Shown here piece by piece: positions 28,600 through 38,326 of a stretch of DNA of 64,000 nt (positions are counted from its first letter, which is position 1; the number at the start of each line of letters is the position of its first letter). The stretch is taken from assembly GCF_014698305.1 (NCBI RefSeq), contig NZ_JACJST010000003.1, forward strand, positions 124,001-188,000, read 5' to 3'. The notes under the pieces are model-generated. The model was not told where the DNA came from, did no database searches, and saw only the letters and a program-made list of their open reading frames with translations. The DNA is from Anabaena lutea FACHB-196. GTDB taxonomy: Bacteria > Cyanobacteriota > Cyanobacteriia > Cyanobacteriales > Nostocaceae. Made by a program: the position numbers and the translations under genes.

Positions 28600-29643
28600 T
28601 TACCTTTGAGAACCATTAGGATACTGTTGCACCTGGCCAGGATAATTTAAATTAGATTGCGGTAATTGACTAGGCTGTTGTAAACTATTATTAGCATTAA
28701 TTCCATATCCGACTGGAGCCGTTGAGTTGACAACACCTTGACTGGGAACTTGCACAGGATAAGTATTATTAAGTACAGCAGATGTTCCTGTTGTTGGTGT
28801 TACTACATTGGGTGCTGTCGGAATGCTATTCAAATTACCGTAGGAATTTTGTGGTGAGTTAGTTATTTTTAGTTGATTATAGCCCATAATCGAACCAGAG
28901 GGTAAACCCTGATTAGGTAAGTTGTTAGTCGGTGAAATTGGGCTTACTCCTACATTGCTAAGAGAAGGATTTAGTTGCGTATTACTAGATTTTTTGATTG
29001 CTGCTTCTAAAGGACTAATGACAACAGTGCTTTGATTATTTGTAGTCTGATTAGTTAATGCATTATTCAAATTAGAGACATCTGTTATTGCTGTTGGTTC
29101 TGGAGATATCGGCAAGTTATTCGTATCAGAAAACTGAGTTTTCAGATCACGATTGTCAGATTTTAATAAATTTTCAGACTGCACCACAAAAGGATTTTTT
29201 TCAGGTTGTAAGCTAATATTATTAGTTATCCCCAGGCTAGACTTAAATTTTCCTTCATCAGCAGTATTTTTTTTATTAATTAAATCCTCTACAAAAAAGT
29301 CACTATTATTTGACTTAATTTTACTTGGGAAGGGAGTTACATTTGCAGATAAAGCCGCTTGTTCAAAATCAGTCAAAAAATTCGGCATATTATCAATATC
29401 TGCGGCAATAGCTTTGTCTTCATCTGAAAGTGAAGTGTCAGCAGTTTTTTCAACAGCACTTTTCTCCTCAGTTTTTTTAGTTTGTATTTTAGTAAAAAGC
29501 TCTGGATTTATCCAATATTCTCGAATTCCCACTAATACAACCAATAAAAAAATTCCTGTTCCCCAAAAACTAGGACGCAAGAAATTGGACAACCTGGCTT
29601 TGAAATAGCGTAAGTAGGCAGGAGGATAGTGACGATGTGGCAT
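28600..29643 (-). CDS. single-pass membrane hypothetical protein, Asn/Ser/Pro-rich
   Basis: 347 residues. Residues 1-25 are basic (HRHYPPAYLRYFKARLSNFLR). One membrane segment follows at ~27-42 (GTGIFLLVVLVGI). The rest is low-complexity, rich in Asn, Ser, Thr, Pro and Gln, and probably disordered in the periplasm. It ends in QQPSQLPQSNLNYPGQVQQ. No catalytic motif. It is the last gene after the LptF/G-type permease on the same strand with 191 bases between, so it may be envelope-related, but no function can be assigned. Confidence 0.65.
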   Translation of the reverse strand: MPHRHYPPAYLRYFKARLSNFLRPSFWGTGIFLLVVLVGIREYWINPELFTKIQTKKTEEKSAVEKTADTSLSDEDKAIAADIDNMPNFLTDFEQAALSANVTPFPSKIKSNNSDFFVEDLINKKNTADEGKFKSSLGITNNISLQPEKNPFVVQSENLLKSDNRDLKTQFSDTNNLPISPEPTAITDVSNLNNALTNQTTNNQSTVVISPLEAAIKKSSNTQLNPSLSNVGVSPISPTNNLPNQGLPSGSIMGYNQLKITNSPQNSYGNLNSIPTAPNVVTPTTGTSAVLNNTYPVQVPSQGVVNSTAPVGYGINANNSLQQPSQLPQSNLNYPGQVQQYPNGSQR

Positions 29644-29834
29644 GAGATAATAATTTTGGTAATTGAATTAAGTAACAAACTCATACAAGTTGATGCGACC
29701 TGATACTAGCTCATGAAAAGCATAAATATATTGAATACTGATATCATTTTAACCCCTCATAAGTTATTAGTCATTAACGATAAAGTTTTATGACTCAAAA
29801 ATTTACTTTTTTTTACACCGTCAATAGGACTGAT

Positions 29835-31010
29835 TTATCTTTGCGCGACTCGCGTCAATAGAAATAAACCTGTTCCCAAACCAAAAAAGTTGGGCAACCA
29901 AGCACCTATAAAGGGAGAGAGAATACCTGCCTGTGCTAAAGCCCCAGAAACTGATAATAGTAAGTAGTAAGTGAAAATAACTATGACACTAATACCAAAA
30001 CTAGTTCCTCTCCCAGTACGTTGAGGTATAGTTCCCATTGCGGAGCCAACTAAACCAAAAATTATACATACAAAAGGAAAGGCAATTTTTTGTTGAATCC
30101 GTACTTCTAATTTTCTAATTTTTTGGGGATTCCCCGCTAGGCGTTCTACTTCTAGTTGTTCTAGGGCTTGGGAAATATTCATTTCCCCGTAATCTCGGCT
30201 ATTTTCTGCTAGATTTAAAGGTGTACGGGGTAGTTGTAATTGTTGATGTTCAAACCGCAAAATGTTGCGATAGGAACTATCTGGAGCGACTAAATAAATA
30301 GTACCATTATAAAAATCCCAAACTTGTTGTGAGCCATTCCACTGGGCAGATTCTGAAACTAAAATTTGATTCAGTCCTTCTCGAGAACGGTCAATAATTG
30401 TTAAACCTTTCATTTGCTTACCATCAAATTGGTCAGCATAAAACAAGCGTGAAAGTATTTTATTTTTGCTCCCATCTGCTTCTTTAACTTCCCGGTATTC
30501 AGGATAGTAAATATTTTGTTGTTTAAATGAAGGTTGATCTGATTTCAGTGCTTGCTCTAGGGTACGAGTTGCTTCATAATTTGCCGCTGGTGCAATTTGC
30601 TCATTAAAAACATATGTCATGCCTGTGATTAAACTGCTTAATAATACAGCAGTTAATACCATGCGATAGACACTTACCCCACAGCCACGCAGGGCAATTA
30701 GTTCACTTTCACTAGAAAGACGACTATAGGTCATCAAAGTAGCAAGTAAGGTGGACATAGGGAAAGAATAAACCATGACATAAGGCAGCTTTAATAAAAA
30801 AACTTTCAGAGCAATAGTAACTGGTAGCCCTGATTCCACTACTTTTCGCAATAATTCAAATAAGCTATCAATTGCCAATACTACAGAAGTAAACGCCCCG
30901 ACACCGAAGAGAAATAGAGGGAGCAACTGCATAGCCAAATAGCGATCCATGATGGAAAAAGGCAGCAGTGAACTGAGGCTGTAAAAAGATTTAATCTGTT
31001 TAGATATCAT
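29835..31010 (-). CDS. LptF/LptG family LPS-export permease
   Basis: 391 residues. The YjgP/YjgQ pattern is clear. N-terminal membrane segments follow MDRYLAMQLLPLFLFGVGAF, with FSMPMSTLLATLMTYSRLSSESELIALRGCGVSVYRM (the conserved coupling-helix region contacting LptB) at ~80-115, a central periplasmic beta-jellyroll domain (~150-285), and three C-terminal membrane segments. It forms the inner-membrane channel that extracts lipopolysaccharide. The first 20 residues are unusual, and the true start may be the internal Met of MDRYLAM. It follows lptA and lptB on the same strand. Cyanobacteria usually have a single such permease acting as a dimer. Confidence 0.9.
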   Translation of the reverse strand: MISKQIKSFYSLSSLLPFSIMDRYLAMQLLPLFLFGVGAFTSVVLAIDSLFELLRKVVESGLPVTIALKVFLLKLPYVMVYSFPMSTLLATLMTYSRLSSESELIALRGCGVSVYRMVLTAVLLSSLITGMTYVFNEQIAPAANYEATRTLEQALKSDQPSFKQQNIYYPEYREVKEADGSKNKILSRLFYADQFDGKQMKGLTIIDRSREGLNQILVSESAQWNGSQQVWDFYNGTIYLVAPDSSYRNILRFEHQQLQLPRTPLNLAENSRDYGEMNISQALEQLEVERLAGNPQKIRKLEVRIQQKIAFPFVCIIFGLVGSAMGTIPQRTGRGTSFGISVIVIFTYYLLLSVSGALAQAGILSPFIGAWLPNFFGLGTGLFLLTRVAQR

Positions 31011-31327
31011 AAGTAACTGGAAAATTTAAATAGTAACAACTTTTGTGCATTAGAGATTTTTGAATATATTTATATATAGGAATTTATATGTTGACAAAAT
31101 CTTAAATATTTGATGATTAAAAATCACATAAAAAACCTAAATACCAATTTAATGTGAATTTGCACAGAATCATCCAATCGTCGATTAATTCATCTGTGTT
31201 TATCTGCGTACATCTGCGGTTAATTGTTCTGGAAATCTTATTCTATGCAGCTTAAATTTCAGAAAGCTATAAATGAGATTGGAAAAAATCTATCACCTAT
31301 TCCTTGTTTCCCATTTCTTGAGTTGAT
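31011..31327. other. spacer between lptB and the permease with CTGCG repeats
   Basis: 317 bases, AT-rich. At about 31190-31217 it carries a short array of CATCTGTGTTTATCTGCG-type units, the same family that occurs in frame inside the alpha-mannosidase gene near 37360-37390. No gene seen. Confidence 0.6.
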
Positions 31328-32056
31328 TTAGTTGAAAAAGTTATCACCTAAATAATATTGCCGCACGAGTGGGTTATTGTAAAGTTCATCGGCAGTACCA
31401 AAAGCCAGTATTTGTCCTTCCCGCATAATGTAACCACGGTCAGTGATAGCCAGGGTTTCGCGGACATTATGATCGGTGATGAGAATACCCATACCGCGAT
31501 CGCGCAATTGTCCCACAATTTCCTGAATTTCCGCAACTGCTATGGGATCAACTCCCGCAAATGGCTCATCCAAAAAGAGAAATTTTGGACCTTCTCTCCC
31601 TGCGGCTAAAGCCCTGGCTAACTCAGTTCTTCGTCGTTCACCCCCAGAAAGTTGAATACCTTTACTATTTGCCACTTTTTCTAAGCGAAACTCCCTTAAT
31701 AAATTATGCAACCGCTTCGACCACTCCCATCGTGGCACATTAGTTTGCTCAAATACCAGGAGAATATTATCCCGGACTGAGAGTTGGCGAAAAACACTGG
31801 CTTCCTGTGCCAGATAGCCAATGCCCAATCTGGCCCGTTTGTGCATTGGCATTCCTGTAATATCCCAACTATCCAACCAAACTCTTCCCTGATTAGGTTT
31901 TTCTAAGCCTGTGGCGATATAAAATGTTGTTGTTTTCCCGGCTCCGTTTGGTCCGAGTAAGCCAACAACTTCACCTTGATCAACAGAAAGGTTAACACGG
32001 TTGACAATTACGCGCTTGCCGTAGGATTTGTGAATATTCTCTAAAACAATTTTCAC
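31328..32056 (-). CDS. lptB: LPS export ABC transporter ATPase LptB
   Basis: 242 residues, normal for LptB. Walker A GPNGAGKTTTFY, Q-loop GYLAQEASVFRQLSVRDNI (characteristic of LptB), signature LSGGERRRTELARALA, Walker B FLFLDEPFAGVDPIAV and His-switch ITDHNVRETL are all present. It powers extraction of lipopolysaccharide from the inner membrane by the LptF/G permease encoded downstream. It starts 28 bases after lptA stops, forming an operon. Confidence 0.95.
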   Translation of the reverse strand: MKIVLENIHKSYGKRVIVNRVNLSVDQGEVVGLLGPNGAGKTTTFYIATGLEKPNQGRVWLDSWDITGMPMHKRARLGIGYLAQEASVFRQLSVRDNILLVFEQTNVPRWEWSKRLHNLLREFRLEKVANSKGIQLSGGERRRTELARALAAGREGPKFLFLDEPFAGVDPIAVAEIQEIVGQLRDRGMGILITDHNVRETLAITDRGYIMREGQILAFGTADELYNNPLVRQYYLGDNFFN

Positions 32057-32084
32057 TATTAACGTCTTGCTGAGGTGGTAGATA

Positions 32085-32582
32085 TTAATTAGAACGTTTG
32101 AGGGCTGGTGTTTTTGGGGCAGGTTTAGCAGTTTGTCCGTTCACATTAGCGTCATCCACCATGTAGACAGATTCTACCTGACGGTTGGACTGGGGTAAGG
32201 CAATAAATCGGCCTTCATCAATCAAATAAGTTACTTTCTCCGCCCGAATACTATTGTTACCTTGTTGCAAAATATAAACGTTGCCACTGAAATCAATTCG
32301 CCGTTCTTTACTAAAATATTGTGCTTGGGCAGATGTTGCTTGCAACTGGCGAGCGGGATACAACATCTGCACGTTACCACGAGCGGTGATTACTTGGGTT
32401 TTAGAGTCATATTCTTGCACATCAGAGCGGATAGTGAGTGGGCGATTTCCCCCTGATGATTGAGCGGTAGCAGTTTGTACTTGGCTAGGGAAGGCAATTG
32501 CTCCCAACAGTGCGACTGGTAGCATCAAGGCTAACCCAAAGCGCCGTATTTGTGAACTTGGTAATTGATAGGGAGGTATCAT
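32085..32582 (-). CDS. lptA: LptA/OstA-like periplasmic LPS-transport protein
   Basis: 165 residues. Basic N-terminus and a hydrophobic stretch (FGLALMLPVALLGAIAFPSQVQTATAQ) form a signal peptide. Residues ~48-145 are an OstA/LptA-type beta-jellyroll (TIRSDVQEYDSKTQVITARGNVQMLYPAR; DFSGNVYILQQGNNSIRAEKVTYLIDEGRF). It bridges the periplasm to deliver lipopolysaccharide. First gene of the lptA-lptB-permease unit. Confidence 0.88.
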   Translation of the reverse strand: MIPPYQLPSSQIRRFGLALMLPVALLGAIAFPSQVQTATAQSSGGNRPLTIRSDVQEYDSKTQVITARGNVQMLYPARQLQATSAQAQYFSKERRIDFSGNVYILQQGNNSIRAEKVTYLIDEGRFIALPQSNRQVESVYMVDDANVNGQTAKPAPKTPALKRSN

Positions 32583-32621
32583 AGCAATTGGGGATAGAAA
32601 ATTTGAAGTTATGTTCTTATA

Positions 32622-32643
32622 GCAGGAGTCAGGAGTCAGGAGT
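32622..32643. repeat. GGAGTCA tandem repeat upstream of lptA
   Basis: Three partial copies of AGGAGTC, the reverse complement of the CTGACTC family found next to rpsD (2726-2767). The spacer from 32583 to 32872 holds no gene. Confidence 0.75.
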
Positions 32644-32872
32644 AAAACCCTTTTGTCGTGGGAGTTTCATTATCAATTGATGTCCTAACCACCCTGTCCA
32701 CGGCTTTATTATCTCCAGCAGTTTATCCAAAAATAAAATCTACTATTAAGAATATTTGTAGATAAATATTTGCTGGATTTGCTGGCTACTGAAGACTATT
32801 GACGTTTTTCTCCCCAGAAGGTTTCATTCAGGAAAAACCCACAAATTATCTTTGGTATTTCTTGATGCTAAT

Positions 32873-33262
32873 TCAGTTAGTTATAGAAATCGTGGGTAAA
32901 AGCAGGGCTATATTTTCACCCCCATCACTACTAAGTATTTTTTCGGGATCACTTTGTTGGAGTATTTTCAACAATTCCACACTCTGATTTAATAATTTTT
33001 CCACATTGATGCCGTAGTCACTGGCTGGGTTGCGTCGCAGACGATTGCTACCTTCTCCCAATAGAATCATTGCTCCTCGCAGGTTGCGATTACCGAGGTG
33101 ATAGAGTGCTACAGCGATTTGCAGAATACCCTGATATAAACTTTTTTCTGGTTCAGTTGCTTCAATCCACAGGGCTTCTAAAGTGTCATGACAAGCGTAG
33201 AACTGCCCAGAGTTGAACTGTTCTACGCCTTGCCAAAACTCTTGAGGCAGGTTTTCACTCAT
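32873..33262 (-). CDS. DUF309 family protein
   Basis: 129 residues. The DUF309 core FWQGVEQFNSGQFYACHDTLEALWIEA...SLYQGILQIAVALYHLGNRNLRGAMILLGEG is clear (helical, conserved His-Asp-x-Leu-Glu). The function of the family is not established. It overlaps the end of ftrC by 4 bases (ATGA), so the two are translationally coupled, hinting at a link to thioredoxin reduction or chloroplast-type metabolism. That link is inference. Confidence 0.9.
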   Translation of the reverse strand: MSENLPQEFWQGVEQFNSGQFYACHDTLEALWIEATEPEKSLYQGILQIAVALYHLGNRNLRGAMILLGEGSNRLRRNPASDYGINVEKLLNQSVELLKILQQSDPEKILSSDGGENIALLLPTISITN

Positions 33263-33624
33263 CCCATGCTTTCTCGCACTTCTTTGATGGTTTCGAGAGA
33301 TATTTCTTGTGTGTCACCAACAAAGTCGCTCTCAGCGGTGAGGAACAGCATACAGTGACATTCTTTGCGTTCTCGCATGGGTACACAGGGGCAGTTCCAA
33401 TAGGCAGCGCTGACTTCTGCTTCTTTGTCTTCATAGTGGCGGCAGGGACATAAAGGCGCACCGAGTTCGTCTTTATGTTTGGCTAGTCCTTCTATCACAA
33501 CTGCGGTAACGGAAGGTTCAGAACAGAAGTACGTTCCAGTCCGCTTGGCGTATTGCTCGGAAAAATGCCGCATTGCCTCTAGGCTTTTATCGCTGGATTT
33601 AGTGTTAACTTCTGATGGAATCAT
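33259..33624 (-). CDS. ftrC: ferredoxin-thioredoxin reductase catalytic (beta) chain
   Basis: 121 residues. It passes electrons from photosynthetically reduced ferredoxin to thioredoxins, thereby switching Calvin-cycle enzymes. The conserved cysteines are all present: CPC at 59-61, CPC at 78-80, CHC at 89-91. By comparison with the plant-type enzyme, 59, 78, 80 and 89 would hold the 4Fe-4S cluster and 61 and 91 form the active-site disulfide. Overlaps the DUF309 gene downstream by 4 bases. The variable chain gene (ftrV) is not in this window. Confidence 0.96.
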   Translation of the reverse strand: MIPSEVNTKSSDKSLEAMRHFSEQYAKRTGTYFCSEPSVTAVVIEGLAKHKDELGAPLCPCRHYEDKEAEVSAAYWNCPCVPMRERKECHCMLFLTAESDFVGDTQEISLETIKEVRESMG

Positions 33625-33801
33625 TGGCTCGGACGCTCATAATTTTAAATATTTCTTTGCATTGTACATCAGCCAGGGTGCAGGGGCAGGGGCAGGAGGC
33701 GAGGGTAAATTTTACAAATTACGTTAGCGGTAGCCTGCCGTAGGCACTATTACGAATTACGTTAGCGAAGCTCCTCTGAAAGAGGCATTATTAATTACGA
33801 A

Positions 33802-34956
33802 TTATTGTAATGGTTTTTGCAACTGAAGTTGCAGTTCTTGTTCACTCTGGAGGATGATGCCAGGATAATCTCGATTAACTACGACTTGTTCTGAGGATGG
33901 ATTTATATTCTCCCATAAAACCCAACGACTGCCCAGGGGTAACTCGGATAGGGTTTTGGGGTTTTGGGTGAGCCAAATTAAGGGGTAGTTATCTGGTGGT
34001 GTATTTGTTTCTTCTAGGGGGTTGGTTGCTGCTAAGGTTTCCAGAACGGGAATATCACCTTTGACTAAACCTGTGGCTGCTGTCCAAAGTTCTACTTGTA
34101 ATTTTTGGCGGTGGGCATAAAAATATAATGAGGCGGCAGCGATGACTGCTTGCTCAAATTGTTCTTCTTCCCAATTAGCTGCACTATCAAGGGCAATAAT
34201 AATTTCCTGTCCTGCTGTGATAACTTCTAATTCCCTGACTCGTAATTCGCCGTAACGGGCGCTGGTACGCCAATGGATGAGACGGGTAGGATCACCAATG
34301 CGATAAGGACGGAGCGATCGCACTAATCCTGTTGCAGCTAATTGTAATGGTACACCACGAGGATCATTTTTTTGACTCTCATTTTGCCCAATGTCATCAA
34401 CTAGGGGGCAGTTGGTTAGAGGTAAAACTGTGGGATAGACAATCGCTCTGGCTTGACATTCTCGCTGACGACGACACCAAAATAAGCCCCAAGGCGCACC
34501 AGTTGCCAATTCTACTGTTTCCCAACGATACAAGCCTCGGCGTTGGGTCGGGTGGTAATATATCCAACGGTGAGAGTCTTTTGCCTCAATGGTGTCAATT
34601 GGTTGTTTGACTGGTTGGCCGAAAATGAAGGGAAGTATATCGGCAACTTGCAATAAGGTGACAGGTGTTGGGGTGGGATTATGGACTTCTATCTCAACGG
34701 TGATTTCGTCGCCAACGGTGACTGGTGGGATAGGAGAGCGTTTAACAATTAAATTTTTGAGCGATCGCGGTGCTAAGAAAGATGATACACCCACAAGGGC
34801 AAGACAAACCCCACTAATTACATATAACCACCCCGCCATCGTGTTGATAGCAGCGCCTAAATAACAAATAGCAACGCCTATTAATACCCAACCGCCGTAG
34901 GTAGGTGATGAGGCGTGGATTTCTAGCCAATTAGTAATGTTTTTGGTAATTTTCAT
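33802..34956 (-). CDS. DUF58 family protein
   Basis: 384 residues. Two N-terminal membrane segments lie at ~20-60. A beta-rich region follows (VTVGDEITVEIEVHNPTPTPVTL), then the DUF58 core SLRPYRIGDPTRLIHWRTSARYGELRVRELE, and a vWA-like stretch begins IIIALDSAANWEEE. DUF58 proteins are often found with MoxR ATPases, but here the partner upstream is a GH38 enzyme whose stop overlaps this start by 4 bases (ATGA). Probably a membrane-linked protein of unknown function. About 180 bases of repeat-rich spacer separate it from ftrC. Confidence 0.88.
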   Translation of the reverse strand: MKITKNITNWLEIHASSPTYGGWVLIGVAICYLGAAINTMAGWLYVISGVCLALVGVSSFLAPRSLKNLIVKRSPIPPVTVGDEITVEIEVHNPTPTPVTLLQVADILPFIFGQPVKQPIDTIEAKDSHRWIYYHPTQRRGLYRWETVELATGAPWGLFWCRRQRECQARAIVYPTVLPLTNCPLVDDIGQNESQKNDPRGVPLQLAATGLVRSLRPYRIGDPTRLIHWRTSARYGELRVRELEVITAGQEIIIALDSAANWEEEQFEQAVIAAASLYFYAHRQKLQVELWTAATGLVKGDIPVLETLAATNPLEETNTPPDNYPLIWLTQNPKTLSELPLGSRWVLWENINPSSEQVVVNRDYPGIILQSEQELQLQLQKPLQ

Positions 34957-37900
34957 AGTTTCTTTTTTAACTCGAATGTACTAATTTTCCAAGGAGCAAT
35001 TTTCTCAATTTCTTGATTTATCGGTGTTTCCAATAAATCAACTGCTGTTCCTAAACTGAAATAATCACTTTGTAAAGATAACTCTGCTGTTTTTCCGTGA
35101 CATTCATAAAAGCGCATTATGATTTTTTGTTGATGATCTTCACTGGGTTTTAAAGCCATGAGAATCAAATTATCTGCTGATAAATTCAGAAAACTTTGGC
35201 TTTGAGAAATGTTAAATGCAGATTTTTGATTTGGTGGATTAACTAATACTTTTAATGGTATATTTAATTCATATCCATATCTAACAGTGTGTGCCGTTTC
35301 CCAAGTATCTACATGAGGATACAAAGCATAAGTAAATTCATGTATACCTCTGTCAGCTTTTGGGTCAGGCCAGTTAGGACTTCTGAGCAAAGTGAGGCGG
35401 ATTTGATGGCTGCGGCAGTCGTAACCATATTTACAATCATTCAGTAAGCTAATTCCGTATTTTCCGGTTTCCGTGTTTGTGGTTAAATCTGCCCAACGTA
35501 AAGCGGGTACTTCCCATTTTGCCTTTTCTGCGGGGGTTTGGGGGTTGGTTGAACGCCGAATTGCACCGCAAGGAATTTCATAAGTTGCAAAATCGGTTTC
35601 GACGTTGACAGGAAATGCTGTTTTCACTAATACTTGATTTTCTTGCCAATTTACAGTATTGGCAATTTTCAAAAGTGGTGAACCGGTTTGGAGAATGTAA
35701 TCTTGACAAAACTCTGAATTTCCCAGTTGACGCACTACCCGCAAACGCTGTTGTATTTCTCCAGATTCTAGCCATTGAATTGATTTTAATTCCGTTGCAG
35801 GTAGAGGTTTTGTGGTATAATCGGGATCAATGTTCCAAGCATCCCAATATTGTCCGCTATCTTCAAAAGCCTGAAGTTGATTTCCCGCACCATTTAAAAT
35901 TTCCCGTTGTTGGATTTTGTCAAAGACAGATTTTAAGTCTCCGGTTTCGGGGTTTACCTGAACTCGCAAATATTCATTTTCTAATATCCAGTTTTGGGGA
36001 AGTTGGGAATTGTGGATATGGGGATTTTCGGATGTTGGAGAAAGCCAATATATTTGATATCCTATGGATGGAACAGTTGCGAGAAAGAATAAAGAGTCTT
36101 CGCTTTGTTGGGACGGAAGTTGGTTTCCGTCAATGTTGTAAATTTCCCAGGTTTGGTTATTTTGGGGTAAAGTAACGCTGACGACTTGGGAACGTTGCCA
36201 GTTGAGCGAATTAAAAATTATGATAGGTATGCTATGGGGTTGGGGTGGTTGTGGTAAAGTGATATGAGATGCGATCGCACTCAAGGATTCATCTAAGATA
36301 TTATTTCCCACTTGTTCCACTTGTTGCCATTCCGGTAAAGCATCCTCATAAACTTGAGTAATGGAAGAACCGGGTAAAATATCGTGAAACTGATTAAATA
36401 AAACTTTTTTCCAAGCAGCTTCAATTTCATCTTGAGGATATTGCACCCCAAAGACAACATTTGCTAAAGTTGCAAATAACTCAGCCTCATATAGAAGATT
36501 TTCAGATTTGCGATTCCAGCGTTTTTGGTCTGCGTGGGTAGTATAACATCCGCGATGAAACTCTAAATAAAGTTCATCTTCCCAAACAGGTAAATTGTGA
36601 CTTTGGGATTTTATCTGTTGGAGATATTTTTCCGAAGTTGTAAATTCCAACTTGGGGAAAATGGGGGAATGTTCCCAACGCCTTGCTATTTCCAACATAT
36701 CACGAGTCGGACCACCACCATGATCACCGACACCGGGAAGCCAAAGAGAATCATGTAAACCCGTTTGAGTTTCCCAATCACAGGCATAGGTTGCCATTTT
36801 AACAGGATCAACAGTTTCGCCTATGGGTGCAGACATAAAACTAAATATTTGACTACCATCAAGCGATCGCCACCAAAAAGCGCCATAATCAAACTTAGTA
36901 GTATCATTCCAGCGTAACTTCTGAGTCACAAAAAACTCAATTCCCGCATTTGCGAAAAACTGAGGTAAAGTTGCACAGAAACCAAAAGTATCAGGAACCC
37001 AAACCACAGGAGATATTTTTCCAAACCGTTCCTGAAAATAACGCTGACCATATAATAACTGACGGACAATAGACTCACCAGAAATCAAATTCAAATCCGG
37101 TTCCACCCAAAACCCACCCAAAACTTCCCATTTTCCCGCTTTAACTTGGTTTTGAATTTCCGCAAATAAATCTGGACGATATTCCTCAACCCAAGCATAC
37201 AACGCCGGAGTAGTATGACAAAAAACCAACTCAGGAAAATCAGCCTGTAAACGTAAAACCGACTCAAAAGTACTGACTGCGGCTTTCCACGTTTCAGCAA
37301 CAGGCCATAACCATGCTAAATCCAAATGAGCATGACCTAACAAATGAATTTTAGATTTTGAAACGCAGATAAACGCAGATGAACACAGATAAGATTCTCG
37401 TATATTTAACAGAAACCTTTCCCACTCTTCCTTCTTCCCTTCTTCCTTCGTCCCTTTGCGGTTCCTTACTTCTTCAATCCCCGCAACCAAACCAGGTAAC
37501 TTATCAGGTGCTAACTGCTGCAAAAATATTTGAACAACAGCCAACTCATCAGCCAAAAAACCCGGATCTAACCTATTATAATCTAAAGACTCGTAAACGA
37601 GGAGCGATCGCACCAAAGCCCCATCACAATGTCCCGGACTCACCAACCGCAAAGCAACAACAAACTCCTCCCCACTTGAAACCCCTGGACTTAAAAGCAC
37701 TCGCGGAGAACAATCAAACAAATCACCAACCAATACCAACTTACCATTAATATAAATTTCCGCCGCATCCGCCCACCAAACCAAAGCCAACCGCAAACAT
37801 AAACCTGTTAAATCATAACCTTGTAAATCCTGGGGAACAACTAATTTTTGCACCAACCACAACACTTGTTTTCCCGCTTTCCAAGGAATATGTAGTTTAT

Positions 37901-38069
37901 CATTTAGATTTACAGGTTCCCAAAGAGACAAATCCGAATTGATTACTTCAGTAATTCCCCAGTCAACCTGCTGATACAACCAAGAAGACTGGATATTAAC
38001 TTGACAGCAAGCACGTAAATTCTCAATTGCGTCTGATATATATTTAGTATGGGATAGAGATAGAGTCAT
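34953..38069 (-). CDS. alpha-mannosidase (glycoside hydrolase family 38)
   Basis: 1038 residues from the ATG at 38069 (MTLSLSHTKYISD). The upstream in-frame TTG adds two residues only. An N-terminal jellyroll-type ancillary domain (residues 1-~200) precedes the GH38 catalytic domain, which starts at HLLGHAHLDLAWLWPV (metal-binding His-x-His-x-Asp). The nucleophile region is VWVPDTFGF. LPGVGDHGGGPTRDMLE and FNQFHDILPGSSI are further conserved GH38 blocks, and C-terminal beta domains follow. It hydrolyses alpha-mannosides, likely in glycan turnover. No signal peptide, so cytoplasmic. A stretch between the ancillary and catalytic domains (TKEEGKKEEWERF...ESYLCSSAFICVSK) is encoded by spacer-type repeats. 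Coupled to the DUF58 gene. Confidence 0.93.
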   Translation of the reverse strand: MTLSLSHTKYISDAIENLRACCQVNIQSSWLYQQVDWGITEVINSDLSLWEPVNLNDKLHIPWKAGKQVLWLVQKLVVPQDLQGYDLTGLCLRLALVWWADAAEIYINGKLVLVGDLFDCSPRVLLSPGVSSGEEFVVALRLVSPGHCDGALVRSLLVYESLDYNRLDPGFLADELAVVQIFLQQLAPDKLPGLVAGIEEVRNRKGTKEEGKKEEWERFLLNIRESYLCSSAFICVSKSKIHLLGHAHLDLAWLWPVAETWKAAVSTFESVLRLQADFPELVFCHTTPALYAWVEEYRPDLFAEIQNQVKAGKWEVLGGFWVEPDLNLISGESIVRQLLYGQRYFQERFGKISPVVWVPDTFGFCATLPQFFANAGIEFFVTQKLRWNDTTKFDYGAFWWRSLDGSQIFSFMSAPIGETVDPVKMATYACDWETQTGLHDSLWLPGVGDHGGGPTRDMLEIARRWEHSPIFPKLEFTTSEKYLQQIKSQSHNLPVWEDELYLEFHRGCYTTHADQKRWNRKSENLLYEAELFATLANVVFGVQYPQDEIEAAWKKVLFNQFHDILPGSSITQVYEDALPEWQQVEQVGNNILDESLSAIASHITLPQPPQPHSIPIIIFNSLNWQRSQVVSVTLPQNNQTWEIYNIDGNQLPSQQSEDSLFFLATVPSIGYQIYWLSPTSENPHIHNSQLPQNWILENEYLRVQVNPETGDLKSVFDKIQQREILNGAGNQLQAFEDSGQYWDAWNIDPDYTTKPLPATELKSIQWLESGEIQQRLRVVRQLGNSEFCQDYILQTGSPLLKIANTVNWQENQVLVKTAFPVNVETDFATYEIPCGAIRRSTNPQTPAEKAKWEVPALRWADLTTNTETGKYGISLLNDCKYGYDCRSHQIRLTLLRSPNWPDPKADRGIHEFTYALYPHVDTWETAHTVRYGYELNIPLKVLVNPPNQKSAFNISQSQSFLNLSADNLILMALKPSEDHQQKIIMRFYECHGKTAELSLQSDYFSLGTAVDLLETPINQEIEKIAPWKISTFELKKKL
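37351..37478. repeat. spacer-type repeats inside the alpha-mannosidase gene
   Basis: Plus-strand reading shows ACGCAGATAAACGCAGATGA-type units at about 37361-37391 and a CTTCTTCC/TTCC-rich stretch at about 37425-37470. The first is the reverse complement of the CATCTGTGTTTATCTGCG array at 31190-31217. Both lie in frame between the ancillary and catalytic domains. Confidence 0.8.
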
Positions 38070-38326
38070 AATCAATAAAGATTAACAATTAATGTAAAAA
38101 TGAGGTTCGGGTTTGGGATTGTCTAAATTAAACTTACTTGAGCTTATTTTCCATTATCATGATGTTATATCAAGTCCGGCTAATTAGTGATAATATCTGT
38201 TTTCCTATTCTCTACCCCAACGATATGATAAATATTCAAACAGGCTTGATATCATTGACTGACGATAAGTAACAGTTTTGTGGGAGTCTCAAAACTCAAA
38301 AATACTCAAACTAACAAATTTCTACC

